NCBI GenBank assembly: GCA_002428455.1
Contig: DIWL01000029.1
Coordinates: 8,363 to 24,547 of the forward strand
From: Anaerolineaceae bacterium UBA6107
Lineage (GTDB): Bacteria; Chloroflexota; Anaerolineae; Anaerolineales; Anaerolineaceae
DNA: 16,185 nt
Direction of reading: 5' to 3'
Positions 1 to 8,202 of the stretch are shown here, piece after piece; within the stretch, counting starts at the first letter, position 1; each line of letters opens with the position of its first letter. Below the pieces are notes generated by a model. The model saw nothing but the letters and a program-made list of their open reading frames with translations. It searched no databases and had not been told where the DNA came from. Both the position numbers and the translations under genes were made by a program.

Positions 1-184
1 GCGATCAGAAATTTCATTGTTGTCTGCTCCAGGTCTTTGCCGTGCTATGATTGGTTTTGCACATTTTCCTTCACCATCGTAAAGAATTCCGGGACCCAAT
101 CCACAAATTACTGCCCGTTTGGTACCTGATTGGTTTTTTTGTTCGTAATACGATATGACAGTTCATTATTGCTTAGTGATACCT
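1..184. other. Left-edge segment without a convincing gene
   Basis: This stretch follows the stop codon of the last gene of the minus-strand run. On the minus strand one frame stays open from about 162 to the window edge. Its reading contains GLGPGIL and RPGADNNEISD, but it has no ATG and no ribosome binding site, only a TTG at 97-99. A 31-codon minus-strand frame with ATG at 164-166 ends at 71-73 and also lacks a good ribosome binding site. I see no hairpin followed by a T-run on the minus strand, so there is no evidence that the operon ends here. It may be a spacer before the next gene or the edge of a gene cut by the window. Confidence 0.4.
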
Positions 185-1216
185 TTATGTTTCTGCTTCT
201 GGTTTGCTGCGGAACTTCCCCAATACATCCTGCAGCACCCAGGCAGGGGATAACCGTAACAGCAACAAGAGACCCTTCATACGTACGCCCGGCATGTTTT
301 GGTACTTGGCGATCATGCTTTTAATCTTTTCGTAAGAGTATTTTCGCGTTTCTGTCTTCTGAGCGGGATTCAGTGGATTCTTGTCCTCGAATGCCCTTTG
401 GATCCTGTAGATCGTTTGAATGCCTTCTTTGACGCTCTTAGGGGATTCAACCTCAACGTGGTTGACATAATAGAAGGACTCGATGACATTGAAAGGAATC
501 ATGTAGCCAAGCAGATCTGAATAAGCCATTTGCGCGGATCGTAGAGTCTCACTCCGTTGCCTTTGATACCTGCTGCTGGAGGTCTGTCCCTGGTGCACCC
601 GGTAATACAGGTAGGGTTCAGCAATATTTGCATAGAGATGATGGGTGTTCTTCCTCAACCAGAAAGAATAGTCATCCGCTGCCATAAAGTCCATTTCAGA
701 TTGCCGTTCGTTGTATAACTGGTAATACACTGATCGCATCATCACTGAGGGATTGTGCAAAACGCAATGGTAGTACATTTCCAATCGGATGATCATTGGA
801 TCAGTGGGGCTGATGTGGCGTTTACCTGTGGGCATCCCATTCTTGTCGATGAAGATCAAACCGGTTCCAACCGCGTCGATCTCAGGGTGTGCTTCCAGGT
901 ACTGGTGCTGCACATTAAAACGCTCCGGGAGCGCGATGTCATCCTGATCCATCCGGGCGATGTACTTACCTGTGCAATATTGCAGTCCATTGGTTACCGA
1001 TGCCGCAATTCCCACGTTTTCCCGGTTGTTGACCAGGATGATGCGGTTGTCTTCTTGGGCATATTCAGAGAGGATGTCAGAAGAGCGATCAGTGGAGCCG
1101 TCATTTACAAGGATGAATTCAAAGTCGCTGAAGGATTGCCCCAGGATACTATCGATCGATTGCGACAGGTATTTCTCTCCGTTGTAAACGCACATGAGTG
1201 CACTGATCTCGGCCAT
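185..1216 (-). CDS. GT2 family glycosyltransferase
   Basis: A 343-residue inverting glycosyltransferase of the GT-A fold, GT2 family. It probably adds one sugar from a nucleotide-sugar donor to the growing surface glycan at the cytoplasmic face of the membrane. The N-terminus has the family start CVYNGEKYL (residues 9-17), then LVNDGSTD (36-43), which contacts the nucleotide, and the metal-binding DQDD (90-93). The C-terminal third is rich in basic residues and has no clear membrane span. The ATG lies 10 nt after the stop of the preceding GT4 gene, behind a weak AAGAGA ribosome binding site. It is the last recognisable gene of the run. Donor and acceptor cannot be read from sequence. Confidence 0.9.
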   Translation of the reverse strand: MAEISALMCVYNGEKYLSQSIDSILGQSFSDFEFILVNDGSTDRSSDILSEYAQEDNRIILVNNRENVGIAASVTNGLQYCTGKYIARMDQDDIALPERFNVQHQYLEAHPEIDAVGTGLIFIDKNGMPTGKRHISPTDPMIIRLEMYYHCVLHNPSVMMRSVYYQLYNERQSEMDFMAADDYSFWLRKNTHHLYANIAEPYLYYRVHQGQTSSSRYQRQRSETLRSAQMAYSDLLGYMIPFNVIESFYYVNHVEVESPKSVKEGIQTIYRIQRAFEDKNPLNPAQKTETRKYSYEKIKSMIAKYQNMPGVRMKGLLLLLRLSPAWVLQDVLGKFRSKPEAET

Positions 1217-1226
1217 AATGTCTCTT

Positions 1227-2396
1227 TTATTGATCCGCTTTCGAAGGGCTTTTTGATCGTTCCACTACGATCTGATCTTTAATGGATAATTTCCGGAATA
1301 CCTCCAGAATCTTTTGGCCAGCGCTTTGCCAGTTCAGCTCGGATAAATATCTTTCCCGCGCATTGTAGCTCATGCGTTTATATTCGTCGGCATGATCGAG
1401 GATTTTTTCTATTGTATCGGCGTAAGCGTCCGCCTCACTGCCGCGCGGTAATACGATCCCGGTGACGCCATCCTGTACGGTGGTGGCCAACCCGCCTGTC
1501 GCATTGGTGATCGTGGGCACCCCAAAAGCAGCGGCTTCACTGCACACGATCCCGGCCGAATCCACGCGCGATGGATGTACCAGCAGGTGCGCCCATTGGT
1601 AATTGGCCACGTATTCACGCAGCTGGTCCGGGTCTGATTTTCGGTATAAACCTTTGTATTCGATCCCGGCGGAGTTTTCTCCGTCCTGACCGACCACACG
1701 CAGGCAGACCTTGACACCCCGGCTTTGCAGTAGTTTGACTGCATCAATGGCGATCCCGGTGCCTTTCATTAGAGCGTTCTTGGCCACCGCGATGAGCCGC
1801 AGGTCATCCCTGGTGGGGGCTGTGCGGGAGATATCGTCCGGGATGACCTCCACAGGCAGTGAGGAGGGGACAGGCAACACCAGGATCCGTGACCGAGGAA
1901 CCCCGTAATCCTTTACCAGGGATTCTTCTGCCCAATGGCTAGCGGTGATCACGAGCGTGGTCCGGTTCAGCGCTTTGCGTTCCCAGCGCAGCATTCGCTG
2001 CAGTTCAAGCCTGGAATAGGTTGGCCATTGTTCATGCGTATTAGCCATCACGGCATCGGTTTTGTAGATCACAGGTACGGTTGAACGGCTGTACACCAGC
2101 GGGATAAGGTTGTGTGTGAAGATCGCATCAGGGCGGTATTCCGCTGCTGTCTGATCAACCAGTTTCGCGCATCGCTGCAGGTAGGCTACAGAGAACTTGG
2201 CGGTCAACTTGCGCGAGAACAACCGGTGCACCTTGCGGTAGAGAGTTTCTAACGTGGACGGTCTGTCTTTGAAGGGACCAATAACGCGTAATTCGCAGCC
2301 TAATCGTTTGAAGGCTTCGTGCATGTTAAAATCCACGCCACTACCGGCATCGCGGTTAAGTGGATCATATCGGCAGGACGCGTAAAGAATCTTCAT
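1227..2396 (-). CDS. GT4 family glycosyltransferase
   Basis: A 389-residue retaining glycosyltransferase of the GT-B fold. The N-terminal acceptor domain begins MKILYASCRYDP, and the C-terminal nucleotide-sugar domain has the segment DSAGIVCSEAAAFGVPT. That segment is the family E-X7-E motif with Asp at the first position (D279, E287). Length is normal for GT4. Its ATG shares one base with the stop of the upstream GT2 gene (TAATG at 2394-2398), so translation is probably coupled. It presumably transfers a hexose or deoxyhexose in the same repeat unit as its neighbours. Linkage and donor are unknown. Confidence 0.9.
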   Translation of the reverse strand: MKILYASCRYDPLNRDAGSGVDFNMHEAFKRLGCELRVIGPFKDRPSTLETLYRKVHRLFSRKLTAKFSVAYLQRCAKLVDQTAAEYRPDAIFTHNLIPLVYSRSTVPVIYKTDAVMANTHEQWPTYSRLELQRMLRWERKALNRTTLVITASHWAEESLVKDYGVPRSRILVLPVPSSLPVEVIPDDISRTAPTRDDLRLIAVAKNALMKGTGIAIDAVKLLQSRGVKVCLRVVGQDGENSAGIEYKGLYRKSDPDQLREYVANYQWAHLLVHPSRVDSAGIVCSEAAAFGVPTITNATGGLATTVQDGVTGIVLPRGSEADAYADTIEKILDHADEYKRMSYNARERYLSELNWQSAGQKILEVFRKLSIKDQIVVERSKSPSKADQ

Positions 2397-3343
2397 TATC
2401 TCTCGTTCTTGTAGTACAGGTTAAAGATCACGTTATAAATGCGCATCAGCGGGCTTTTGATCAACGGATAATCAACCAGTCGCTTCTTGGCCTTTTTCTC
2501 AGCCTTGCCTGCGATGTCTCCCGGCAGTTCCACCGTGTTGCTCATATTCATCACATAAGGTCGGTCGGTCATCAGCCTGAGGTATCCGCGTTCATTGACC
2601 ATTTGATCCAACCGGAGAACCTGCCCCATGGGTTTGGTGAGATCAATTGGGAGGAACTCCTGCAACACTTTCTTCAAGGCGATGAATTGCCAGTGTGAAG
2701 CACCACAGAACGTGGTCACACCGTTGTAGGTGATCCTCACGTTCTCTTCGGACAGTTCAGCGTCGATCTCTTCTTCGGAACGTCCCAGGCTCAGCAGGAA
2801 CTCGCGCACCCACTGCGGTTCGATCAATCGACCGCGTTCCACCTGTGTCCCGGCGGTTTGCGTTGCCCAATCCACAGTGGCTGAGTACAGTTCCGGCTTG
2901 GAATGGTAAGGTCTGGATGTAACCATGCCCACATTCGGGTAGGCTTCAAGTACTTTTACCGACTCAACCAGCCAATCAGGATAATACAGCACATCATTAT
3001 CGGCGTAAGCCACGATCTCGCCCGGGGCAGCCTGCAGCATCACGTTCCATGCGCCACCTTTGCCCATGTTATGCTCAGCAAGGATGAGGGTTTGAATCCT
3101 GCCTTGCTCAAATTCCCGCATTAGGTAGGTACGCGCTTCAACACATGATCCGTTGTCATAGACCAGCAGATCAAAGGGCATACCGGCGTTTTCGCGCAGA
3201 CTGCCAAGACTGGTGTCGAGAACCTGCAAAAGGTCCGCGTAGAATCCATCCAGGAAGGGAATGTGGTTCAACACCGCGGCGGTGACACGCTGCGGTTTGG
3301 AAACCGATTGCAGTTGTTTAATTGGATTCTGACCTTTTCTCAT
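2396..3343 (-). CDS. GT2-like glycosyltransferase
   Basis: A 315-residue GT-A type glycosyltransferase. Visible motifs are LLVYDNGS (59-66), corresponding to the GT2 nucleotide-binding DNGS element, HNMGKGGAWN (91-100), which matches the usual 'N.G...A.N' turn, and AYADNDV (112-118) as the metal-binding DxD-like site. The C-terminus is basic (AEKKAKKRL) and could sit near the membrane. The start overlaps the previous gene by 26 nt and is preceded by AAAGGAAG six bases before the ATG, so the overlap looks genuine. Its specificity is unknown. It lies in a block of four successive glycosyltransferases. Confidence 0.85.
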   Translation of the reverse strand: MRKGQNPIKQLQSVSKPQRVTAAVLNHIPFLDGFYADLLQVLDTSLGSLRENAGMPFDLLVYDNGSCVEARTYLMREFEQGRIQTLILAEHNMGKGGAWNVMLQAAPGEIVAYADNDVLYYPDWLVESVKVLEAYPNVGMVTSRPYHSKPELYSATVDWATQTAGTQVERGRLIEPQWVREFLLSLGRSEEEIDAELSEENVRITYNGVTTFCGASHWQFIALKKVLQEFLPIDLTKPMGQVLRLDQMVNERGYLRLMTDRPYVMNMSNTVELPGDIAGKAEKKAKKRLVDYPLIKSPLMRIYNVIFNLYYKNER

Positions 3344-4277
3344 TCAAGGCTTCCTTTGCAGCGCGCCGGCGCTCACCGTCCTGTCGCCAATCTCTGGCTG
3401 CACGCCTGGGGTTAAACAATACGTAAGTGATGCGTGCCAGCCATGGCCAATGCAGCGTGACAGATGGGAAGATGGAGATTTCCCGCATCAGTTTCCAGCG
3501 GTTCAAACGGATGCGCGGCACCTTTTCATTGTTGATCTTGTAATTAGCGTCGTACAAGGTGAAAACCGTGTGCCGACCCCCAGCCAGGTCCAGGTTTTCC
3601 ACTGATTCCGGCTGCAGGCGGTGAATTTTTCCGTCGGGAAAATGGCTGAAATCGTGATTCTGGTGGATAACGGTAATGGCGCTGGTGGCATCAATGACAG
3701 CGATCTGCTCCACGCGTCCCTTGTAGATCATCCAGTTATCCCAGCCGGCGCGCCCCACGGCGAAAGCGGGAATATCCTTGTACTCATCGCGCGGAAACAC
3801 GAAATAGTCGCTGCCGACAGCGGTGTGCAGGACAGCTGTTTCCATGATCCGGGGGATGAATTCCGTGTGCCAGCCGGGGTTGATCACCAGCTCGGTCGTG
3901 ATCGAGGTGTCCCAGCGTTGACCAATGAGCAGGAAACGTTCAAAATTGCTACGCACCCGTTCCAGGGTCTGCAGCAGATCCGGAAAGAGCAGGATATCCG
4001 CGTTGACATAGCACATGTACGGGGCGCTGCTTTTTTCCCGCACCATGTTAAAAATCGAGTCAATGCGGGGTGTGCCGGAGCTGTTGCGCTGCACATCCGG
4101 GATGTAGCCCACGCCGAATTCTTCAGCCGTTTGCGCCACTCCATCCTCATCGCCTACCAGCCATACTTCCACCGTGTCCCCCAACGCTTTCCAGCTGCGG
4201 ATCGCGTTGCGCTGGATCGTGCGGATATGCGGATTGGTGAATGGCTTCGGTGCGGTAAAGATGGCTAACTGGCTCAT
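3318..4277 (-). CDS. Putative GT-A-like glycosyltransferase, atypical
   Basis: A 319-residue protein I assign to the nucleotide-diphospho-sugar transferase (GT-A) fold without a firm family. It begins SQLAIFTAPKPF, and at residues 88-100 it has the segment MCYVNADILLFPD, with NAD in place of DxD as the likely metal site. GRAGWDNWMI (175-184) resembles the G-W-x-D acceptor/catalytic loop of galactosaminyltransferase-like enzymes, and HQNHDF (205-210) could supply a metal-binding His. The C-terminus is strongly basic (RRAARDWRQDGERRRAAK). It starts 7 nt after the stop of the cytidylyltransferase gene and overlaps the next gene by 26 nt. A sugar transferase role is inferred from motifs plus position. 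A non-GT-A family is possible. Confidence 0.65.
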   Translation of the reverse strand: MSQLAIFTAPKPFTNPHIRTIQRNAIRSWKALGDTVEVWLVGDEDGVAQTAEEFGVGYIPDVQRNSSGTPRIDSIFNMVREKSSAPYMCYVNADILLFPDLLQTLERVRSNFERFLLIGQRWDTSITTELVINPGWHTEFIPRIMETAVLHTAVGSDYFVFPRDEYKDIPAFAVGRAGWDNWMIYKGRVEQIAVIDATSAITVIHQNHDFSHFPDGKIHRLQPESVENLDLAGGRHTVFTLYDANYKINNEKVPRIRLNRWKLMREISIFPSVTLHWPWLARITYVLFNPRRAARDWRQDGERRRAAKEALNEKRSESN

Positions 4278-4284
4278 GGTCGTG

Positions 4285-5067
4285 TCACAATCCTTGTTCG
4301 TTGTTTTCTATGATCTTTACCGGTTCGCTCTCCAGGTAGGTTTTGTGCCGGATTCCGGCATTCACCTCGAAAACCTGCGGTTCTTGCAGTTGCAGGTGCA
4401 GTACGTTCAGCCATGAGAAATCATTTCTGCCTTGAAAATGGCGGTAAATGCGCCGTAATAGGATCAGGTCCTGCGGGGTATCCAGCGTCCAGCGCAGATG
4501 CCCCAGGTCTTCCGTATGATCCAGTTTGAGCACCTTAAACCGGCCTGGTACTGCGTAGAGATACGGCAGTACATGTTCATGTTCATGTTTTTGTGTGGCG
4601 TTGTGCCAGGCGCTTTCCAACGCAGCGAAAGTGCAGGCTTCCACATCCAGGCCGATTGGGTAGGTGCGCGTGAACGGCGGGGGCAGGCGGTTGCAGGCGA
4701 AATCCATCTGGTTCCTGATCAGAGCGTCCACAACATCATCGATCAATTGTGCGTCGATGAGGGGGCAATCCGCGGTCAGGCGTACAACTATGTCAGCCTG
4801 GTAATATTTCGCTGCCTGGTAATAGCGGTCCAACACATCCTGCAGGCTTCCGCGAAAGACCTCCGTCCCGTAACGGCGGCAGGCTTTTACGATGGCATCA
4901 TCCGTCGGGTCAGTCGTCGTGGCAACCACAACCTGGTCCACCATCCTGGCCTGTTGAACCCGCTCGAGCATACGCTCCAGCATGGTCCGCCCGGAGGCGC
5001 GCTTCAATACTTTACCCGGCAATCGGGTGGAAGTCATGCGTGCCTGGATGATGGCAACCACTTTCAT
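4285..5067 (-). CDS. spsF: SpsF/NeuA-type cytidylyltransferase
   Basis: A 260-residue member of the acylneuraminate/KDO cytidylyltransferase superfamily, SpsF branch. It likely activates an acidic keto-sugar with CTP, giving a CMP-sugar. Motifs are QARMTSTRLPGK (8-19) for nucleotide binding, LTADCPLID (97-105), which includes the metal-site Asp, GLDVE (139-143), HEHEH (161-165) and LRWTLDTPQD (191-200), all typical of the branch. I choose the ATG at 5065-5067 because it shares a base with the upstream stop (TAATG) and gives the usual MKVVAIIQAR start. A TTG three codons upstream is less likely. It is two genes downstream of the NeuB-type synthase, which supports a nonulosonate role. Gene name by family resemblance only. 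Confidence 0.85.
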   Translation of the reverse strand: MKVVAIIQARMTSTRLPGKVLKRASGRTMLERMLERVQQARMVDQVVVATTTDPTDDAIVKACRRYGTEVFRGSLQDVLDRYYQAAKYYQADIVVRLTADCPLIDAQLIDDVVDALIRNQMDFACNRLPPPFTRTYPIGLDVEACTFAALESAWHNATQKHEHEHVLPYLYAVPGRFKVLKLDHTEDLGHLRWTLDTPQDLILLRRIYRHFQGRNDFSWLNVLHLQLQEPQVFEVNAGIRHKTYLESEPVKIIENNEQGL

Positions 5068-6191
5068 TAGAAGCAATCCTGCTTCTTCAAAGTACTGTTG
5101 TTCAAAATGACTGCCTGTTCGTATGCTTCGAGCAGCACTTTAAAATTCTTTTTCCAATCAGCTTTTTCTTGCGCCAATGAACGGGTGCGGGCACCCATCT
5201 CGGCCAGGTCCGGTTCGCGGCTCGCAGTGTTCATCAGCCCGGTCATCGTTTCAACATCACCATCCGGGAAGACCCAACCCTGTTCCCCGTTGGACACCCA
5301 TTCAAGGTTACCGGGGATATCCGAAACAATCGCCGGGGTGCCGCAAGCCAGGGCTTCCATGAGCGAAACGGAAGACCCGTCACAATGCGAGGCGCTGAGG
5401 AAGACATCAGCACTGTTGTATGCGTCTGGCAGATCCTCACGCTCCAGGTAGCCACCGAAATGGACCTTGTCTTTAACACCAGCCTGTTCGGTCATTTCCC
5501 GCAGCATGTACTCTTGAGAACCTTTTCCAAAAAGGAACATGCGCAGATGTGGATTCTGTTGCACGGCATTGATAAATGCACGCAGGGTGACGTTGACACC
5601 GTAAATGGGTTCGAATGAGCGCATGCTAAGAAATACAAAATTATCCTGCCATCCATGTTTTTCGCGCAGCCTGGCTTTGCCGTTCGGTGAGAAGTGTTCC
5701 AAATCAACCCCCCAGGGGAGGCAGTAGATGCGCGTCCGCGGGTATCCGTAGCCATGAACTGCCTTTGTGGTCACCGCCTGGCAGTCGTCGACCAGCACAG
5801 TGCTGTTATAAAGAGTTGTCTGGATCTTTTCCCGATCAAGCGGGGAAACCACACCGTCGTGGAGGATGTCCGCCCCCCAGGACATGCTCACCAGCGGCGA
5901 GAACCCGGTTTGCGCGGCGATATAGGCGGGTCCATGCAAGGGTCCGGCGTGGAGGACGTCCGGTTTCACCTTTTCCAGGATGGTACGCAGTTCTGCCACC
6001 CGGTTGTCCTCTGGATTGTTTCCTGCATTCATTTTTTCAGGAAATTTGACTTCGGTGATACCCGCGGGAAGAGTGACAGGTTGTCGTGGTTCAAGGCGGA
6101 GCAAAAAGATTTCGTGCGCAGTCTGCGCCAGGGCGCTGAGAAATCGCTCATCATGCGGCGAGTAATCACGGGTAAAGTAAAGGATTCTCAA
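5067..6191 (-). CDS. GT4 family glycosyltransferase, nonulosonate block
   Basis: A 374-residue GT-B fold glycosyltransferase. It starts MRILYFTRDYSPHD, has SWGAD (104-108) and LPWGVDLEHFSP (158-169) at the domain junction, and carries the donor-site motif D271-GSSVSLM-E279 (Asp in place of the first Glu of E-X7-E), followed by ALACGTPAIVSDIPG. I choose the TTG at 6189-6191. It follows a GGAG ribosome binding site at 6 nt, leaves one base after the NeuB stop and gives a family-like N-terminus. A further TTG at 6230 would add 13 unconvincing residues. Its place between the NeuB-type and SpsF-type genes suggests it acts in the same pathway. CMP-sialic acid transferases are usually other families, so it may not use the CMP-sugar itself. 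Confidence 0.85.
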   Translation of the reverse strand: MRILYFTRDYSPHDERFLSALAQTAHEIFLLRLEPRQPVTLPAGITEVKFPEKMNAGNNPEDNRVAELRTILEKVKPDVLHAGPLHGPAYIAAQTGFSPLVSMSWGADILHDGVVSPLDREKIQTTLYNSTVLVDDCQAVTTKAVHGYGYPRTRIYCLPWGVDLEHFSPNGKARLREKHGWQDNFVFLSMRSFEPIYGVNVTLRAFINAVQQNPHLRMFLFGKGSQEYMLREMTEQAGVKDKVHFGGYLEREDLPDAYNSADVFLSASHCDGSSVSLMEALACGTPAIVSDIPGNLEWVSNGEQGWVFPDGDVETMTGLMNTASREPDLAEMGARTRSLAQEKADWKKNFKVLLEAYEQAVILNNSTLKKQDCF

Positions 6192-6192
6192 T

Positions 6193-7260
6193 TTAATCTC
6201 CAAGATCCAACCAGCGAATCTCTTTACCAAAAGGAATAGTAGTCAACGCGTGGGTGCCAATGACGCGCTTCACCTGGTCGGGATGGATCGCACCTGGAGT
6301 GGCCGGACGTAGTACATCGATCATCTCGCGGGTGAGCACCTCGCCTGCCTGGATCTCCCGCGCCGCCCGCAGGCAGCGTCGTTGCACAATGGTGGTATCT
6401 TTTTCGTTCCCACTGATGGTTTTATCCGCGGAACCAAGCGCGCGTTCCAATTCTCGCGTGCGATCGACCATATCACGCCAGGTTTGCGGGGTCATCGAGA
6501 AGGGATGATCCGGCCCGATACGCGAATTGTCATCCGTGAAGTGTTTTTCGATCACCCGACCGCCCAACGCGACGGCTCCCAGCACAGTGGCATGCCCGTG
6601 CGTGTGATCAGAAAGACCCACCGGCACACCCGGAAAGAGCGTCTGGTAGGTTTGCAGCACGCGCAGGTGAATGTGATCAAAATTGACCGGGCTGGCCGTG
6701 TAATTGGTGTTGCATTGCAGCAGGATTAGCCACTGGTTGAGCGCCAGCACGGTGTGTACCGCCTGCTGCACCTCACCGATGGTGGCAGCACCGGTGGAGA
6801 GGATGACCGGTTTCCCCTTAAGGGCGATATGCTCGAGCATCTCCAGCCAGTCCACATCTCCTGAACCGATCTTGTGGGCAGGAACGTACGGATCAAGGTA
6901 ATCCACCGCTTCGAAATCATAGGGTGAGGAGAAGTAATCAATGCCGACTTTATCGCATTCCTCTTTCAGGATCGGGGTCCAATCGAACGGAATGGAAGCA
7001 TCCGCGTAGACTTCAAAAACACTCTTCTTCCAACTGGCCTGGTGTGAGACCTGGGCTTGCATGGCTTTGAACCCGTAATCGGAAACGATCCTGGGTGCTC
7101 TGAAGTTCTGAAACTTCGCTGCATCTGCACCGGCTTCTTTGGCCAGGTGGATCAGCATTTTCGCGCGCTCCAGGCTGCCATCGTGGTTGGCGGAAATATC
7201 CGCGATGAAGTAAGTGGGATGGGCGGGACCGATCAGGTGATTGCCAATTTTTATGTCCAT
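6193..7260 (-). CDS. neuB: NeuB-type nonulosonic acid synthase
   Basis: A 355-residue PEP-dependent aldol condensing enzyme (NeuB/SpsE/PseI/LegI family), normal length. It joins phosphoenolpyruvate to a free six-carbon amino sugar to make a nine-carbon keto acid. Motifs are ADISANHDGS (20-29), AAKFQ (47-51), ILSTGAAT (153-160), QCNTNYT (182-188), GLSDHT (215-220), EKHFTDD (238-244) and HPFSM (252-256). H219 and H240 correspond to the metal ligands of the family. Residues about 295-355 are the C-terminal SAF (antifreeze-like) lid. The ATG at 7258-7260 follows GAGAGGAG closely. An ATG five codons upstream has no such signal. Which nonulosonate it makes cannot be read from these residues. Confidence 0.93.
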   Translation of the reverse strand: MDIKIGNHLIGPAHPTYFIADISANHDGSLERAKMLIHLAKEAGADAAKFQNFRAPRIVSDYGFKAMQAQVSHQASWKKSVFEVYADASIPFDWTPILKEECDKVGIDYFSSPYDFEAVDYLDPYVPAHKIGSGDVDWLEMLEHIALKGKPVILSTGAATIGEVQQAVHTVLALNQWLILLQCNTNYTASPVNFDHIHLRVLQTYQTLFPGVPVGLSDHTHGHATVLGAVALGGRVIEKHFTDDNSRIGPDHPFSMTPQTWRDMVDRTRELERALGSADKTISGNEKDTTIVQRRCLRAAREIQAGEVLTREMIDVLRPATPGAIHPDQVKRVIGTHALTTIPFGKEIRWLDLGD

Positions 7261-7284
7261 GTCAACTCCTCTCATAAGTGAAGA

Positions 7285-8202
7285 TCAGGTGAGTGACTTG
7301 ATATACAGGTGATAGCCGCGGCGATACTGGTCGTAAAACTTTTGCAGACCATCGGCAAAACCGGGCAGATCATGCCCCAACGCAGCTTTGATCTTATTTG
7401 TGGACAGGGTGAGCCTGGGTGAGCGTGCAGCTTTCAGCCCGCTATCCTTTACGGATACCGGTTTGATCAGGGATGCGTCAAAACCGAATTTTTCCGCGAT
7501 GCGCCTGCCAAATTCGTACTTGCTCATGGCTTCCGCTCCCACCATGTGATGGATCCCGTGCAGGTCCAATTCTGCTGTTTCAACCAGTAATCCACTCAAG
7601 TCGAGTATGTTCATGGGGCAGAATTCCACGTCAGTGAAGCCCATCATTTCTTTGCCAGCGGCAAGGTTATTGACAAAATTTTCTGCCAGGCTGCGGTTGC
7701 CGGCAGCGCTCCAGCCGTAGAAGTTCACCCGCGCCACCAGCGCTTCCGGGTAAGCAGAGACCACAGCATTCTCCCCGGCGAGTTTTGTACTGGCATACAC
7801 GCTGAGCGGATTCGGAATGTCGTCTTCCGTGTAATTCCCAGTGCTTCCATTAAATACCGCGTCAGTGGAGATATGTACCAGGCGGATACCATGTTTATTA
7901 CAGGCAGCGCCGATGATACCGGGTAGTTCCGCGTTCACCTGCTGAGCCAATTCCGGGTTCGCTTCGCACGCATCCACGTTTGCCATCGCCGCGCAATGCA
8001 GGAAAACATCTGGTTTGTGTGTTTCGATCAATTCTTCCACCACAGCCGGTTGGGTGAGCTCAGCCTGGACGTTCTTGAAGGTTGCCCAGAGCATGGGGGT
8101 TGTGTTGGCGACGCCGGTGACCTGGTGCTTTTTGCCGTCCACGGCCAAAGCGAAATTCAAGCCAAGCAATCCGCTGACACCGGTGACGAGGAAATGGGTC
8201 AT
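7285..8202 (-). CDS. RmlD-like NAD(P)H-dependent sugar reductase
   Basis: A 305-residue extended short-chain dehydrogenase of the RmlD type, which reduces 4-keto-6-deoxy nucleotide sugars. The Rossmann glycine motif is GVSGLLG (8-14). STDAVFNG (112-119) carries the catalytic Ser/Thr, and YASTK (Y136, K140) is the YxxxK pair, inside the RmlD-like stretch YTEDDIPNPLSVYASTKLAGE. Its ATG overlaps the stop of the upstream PseB-type gene by four bases (ATGA) with GGGAGG just before. The absence of RmlA, RmlB and RmlC nearby argues against a rhamnose role. It may reduce the 4-keto product of the adjacent dehydratase. That coupling is inferred from position. Confidence 0.85.
   Translation of the reverse strand: MTHFLVTGVSGLLGLNFALAVDGKKHQVTGVANTTPMLWATFKNVQAELTQPAVVEELIETHKPDVFLHCAAMANVDACEANPELAQQVNAELPGIIGAACNKHGIRLVHISTDAVFNGSTGNYTEDDIPNPLSVYASTKLAGENAVVSAYPEALVARVNFYGWSAAGNRSLAENFVNNLAAGKEMMGFTDVEFCPMNILDLSGLLVETAELDLHGIHHMVGAEAMSKYEFGRRIAEKFGFDASLIKPVSVKDSGLKAARSPRLTLSTNKIKAALGHDLPGFADGLQKFYDQYRRGYHLYIKSLT

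Noticed and set aside
71..166. 31-codon minus-strand frame starting at the ATG 164-166
   Set aside because: Too short, AGG is too far upstream to serve the start, and no family resemblance is visible.
3621..4268. Long plus-strand open frame (215 codons) opposite the atypical glycosyltransferase
   Set aside because: It lies wholly antisense to a gene with recognisable motifs, has no ribosome binding site and no domain-like sequence. Similar plus-strand frames at 755-1282, 12309-12917 and 14838-15326 were rejected for the same reason.
7285..8202. dTDP-L-rhamnose synthesis
   Set aside because: RmlA, RmlB and RmlC are not in the window, and the gene is coupled to PseB, so RmlD-like is a fold-level call only.
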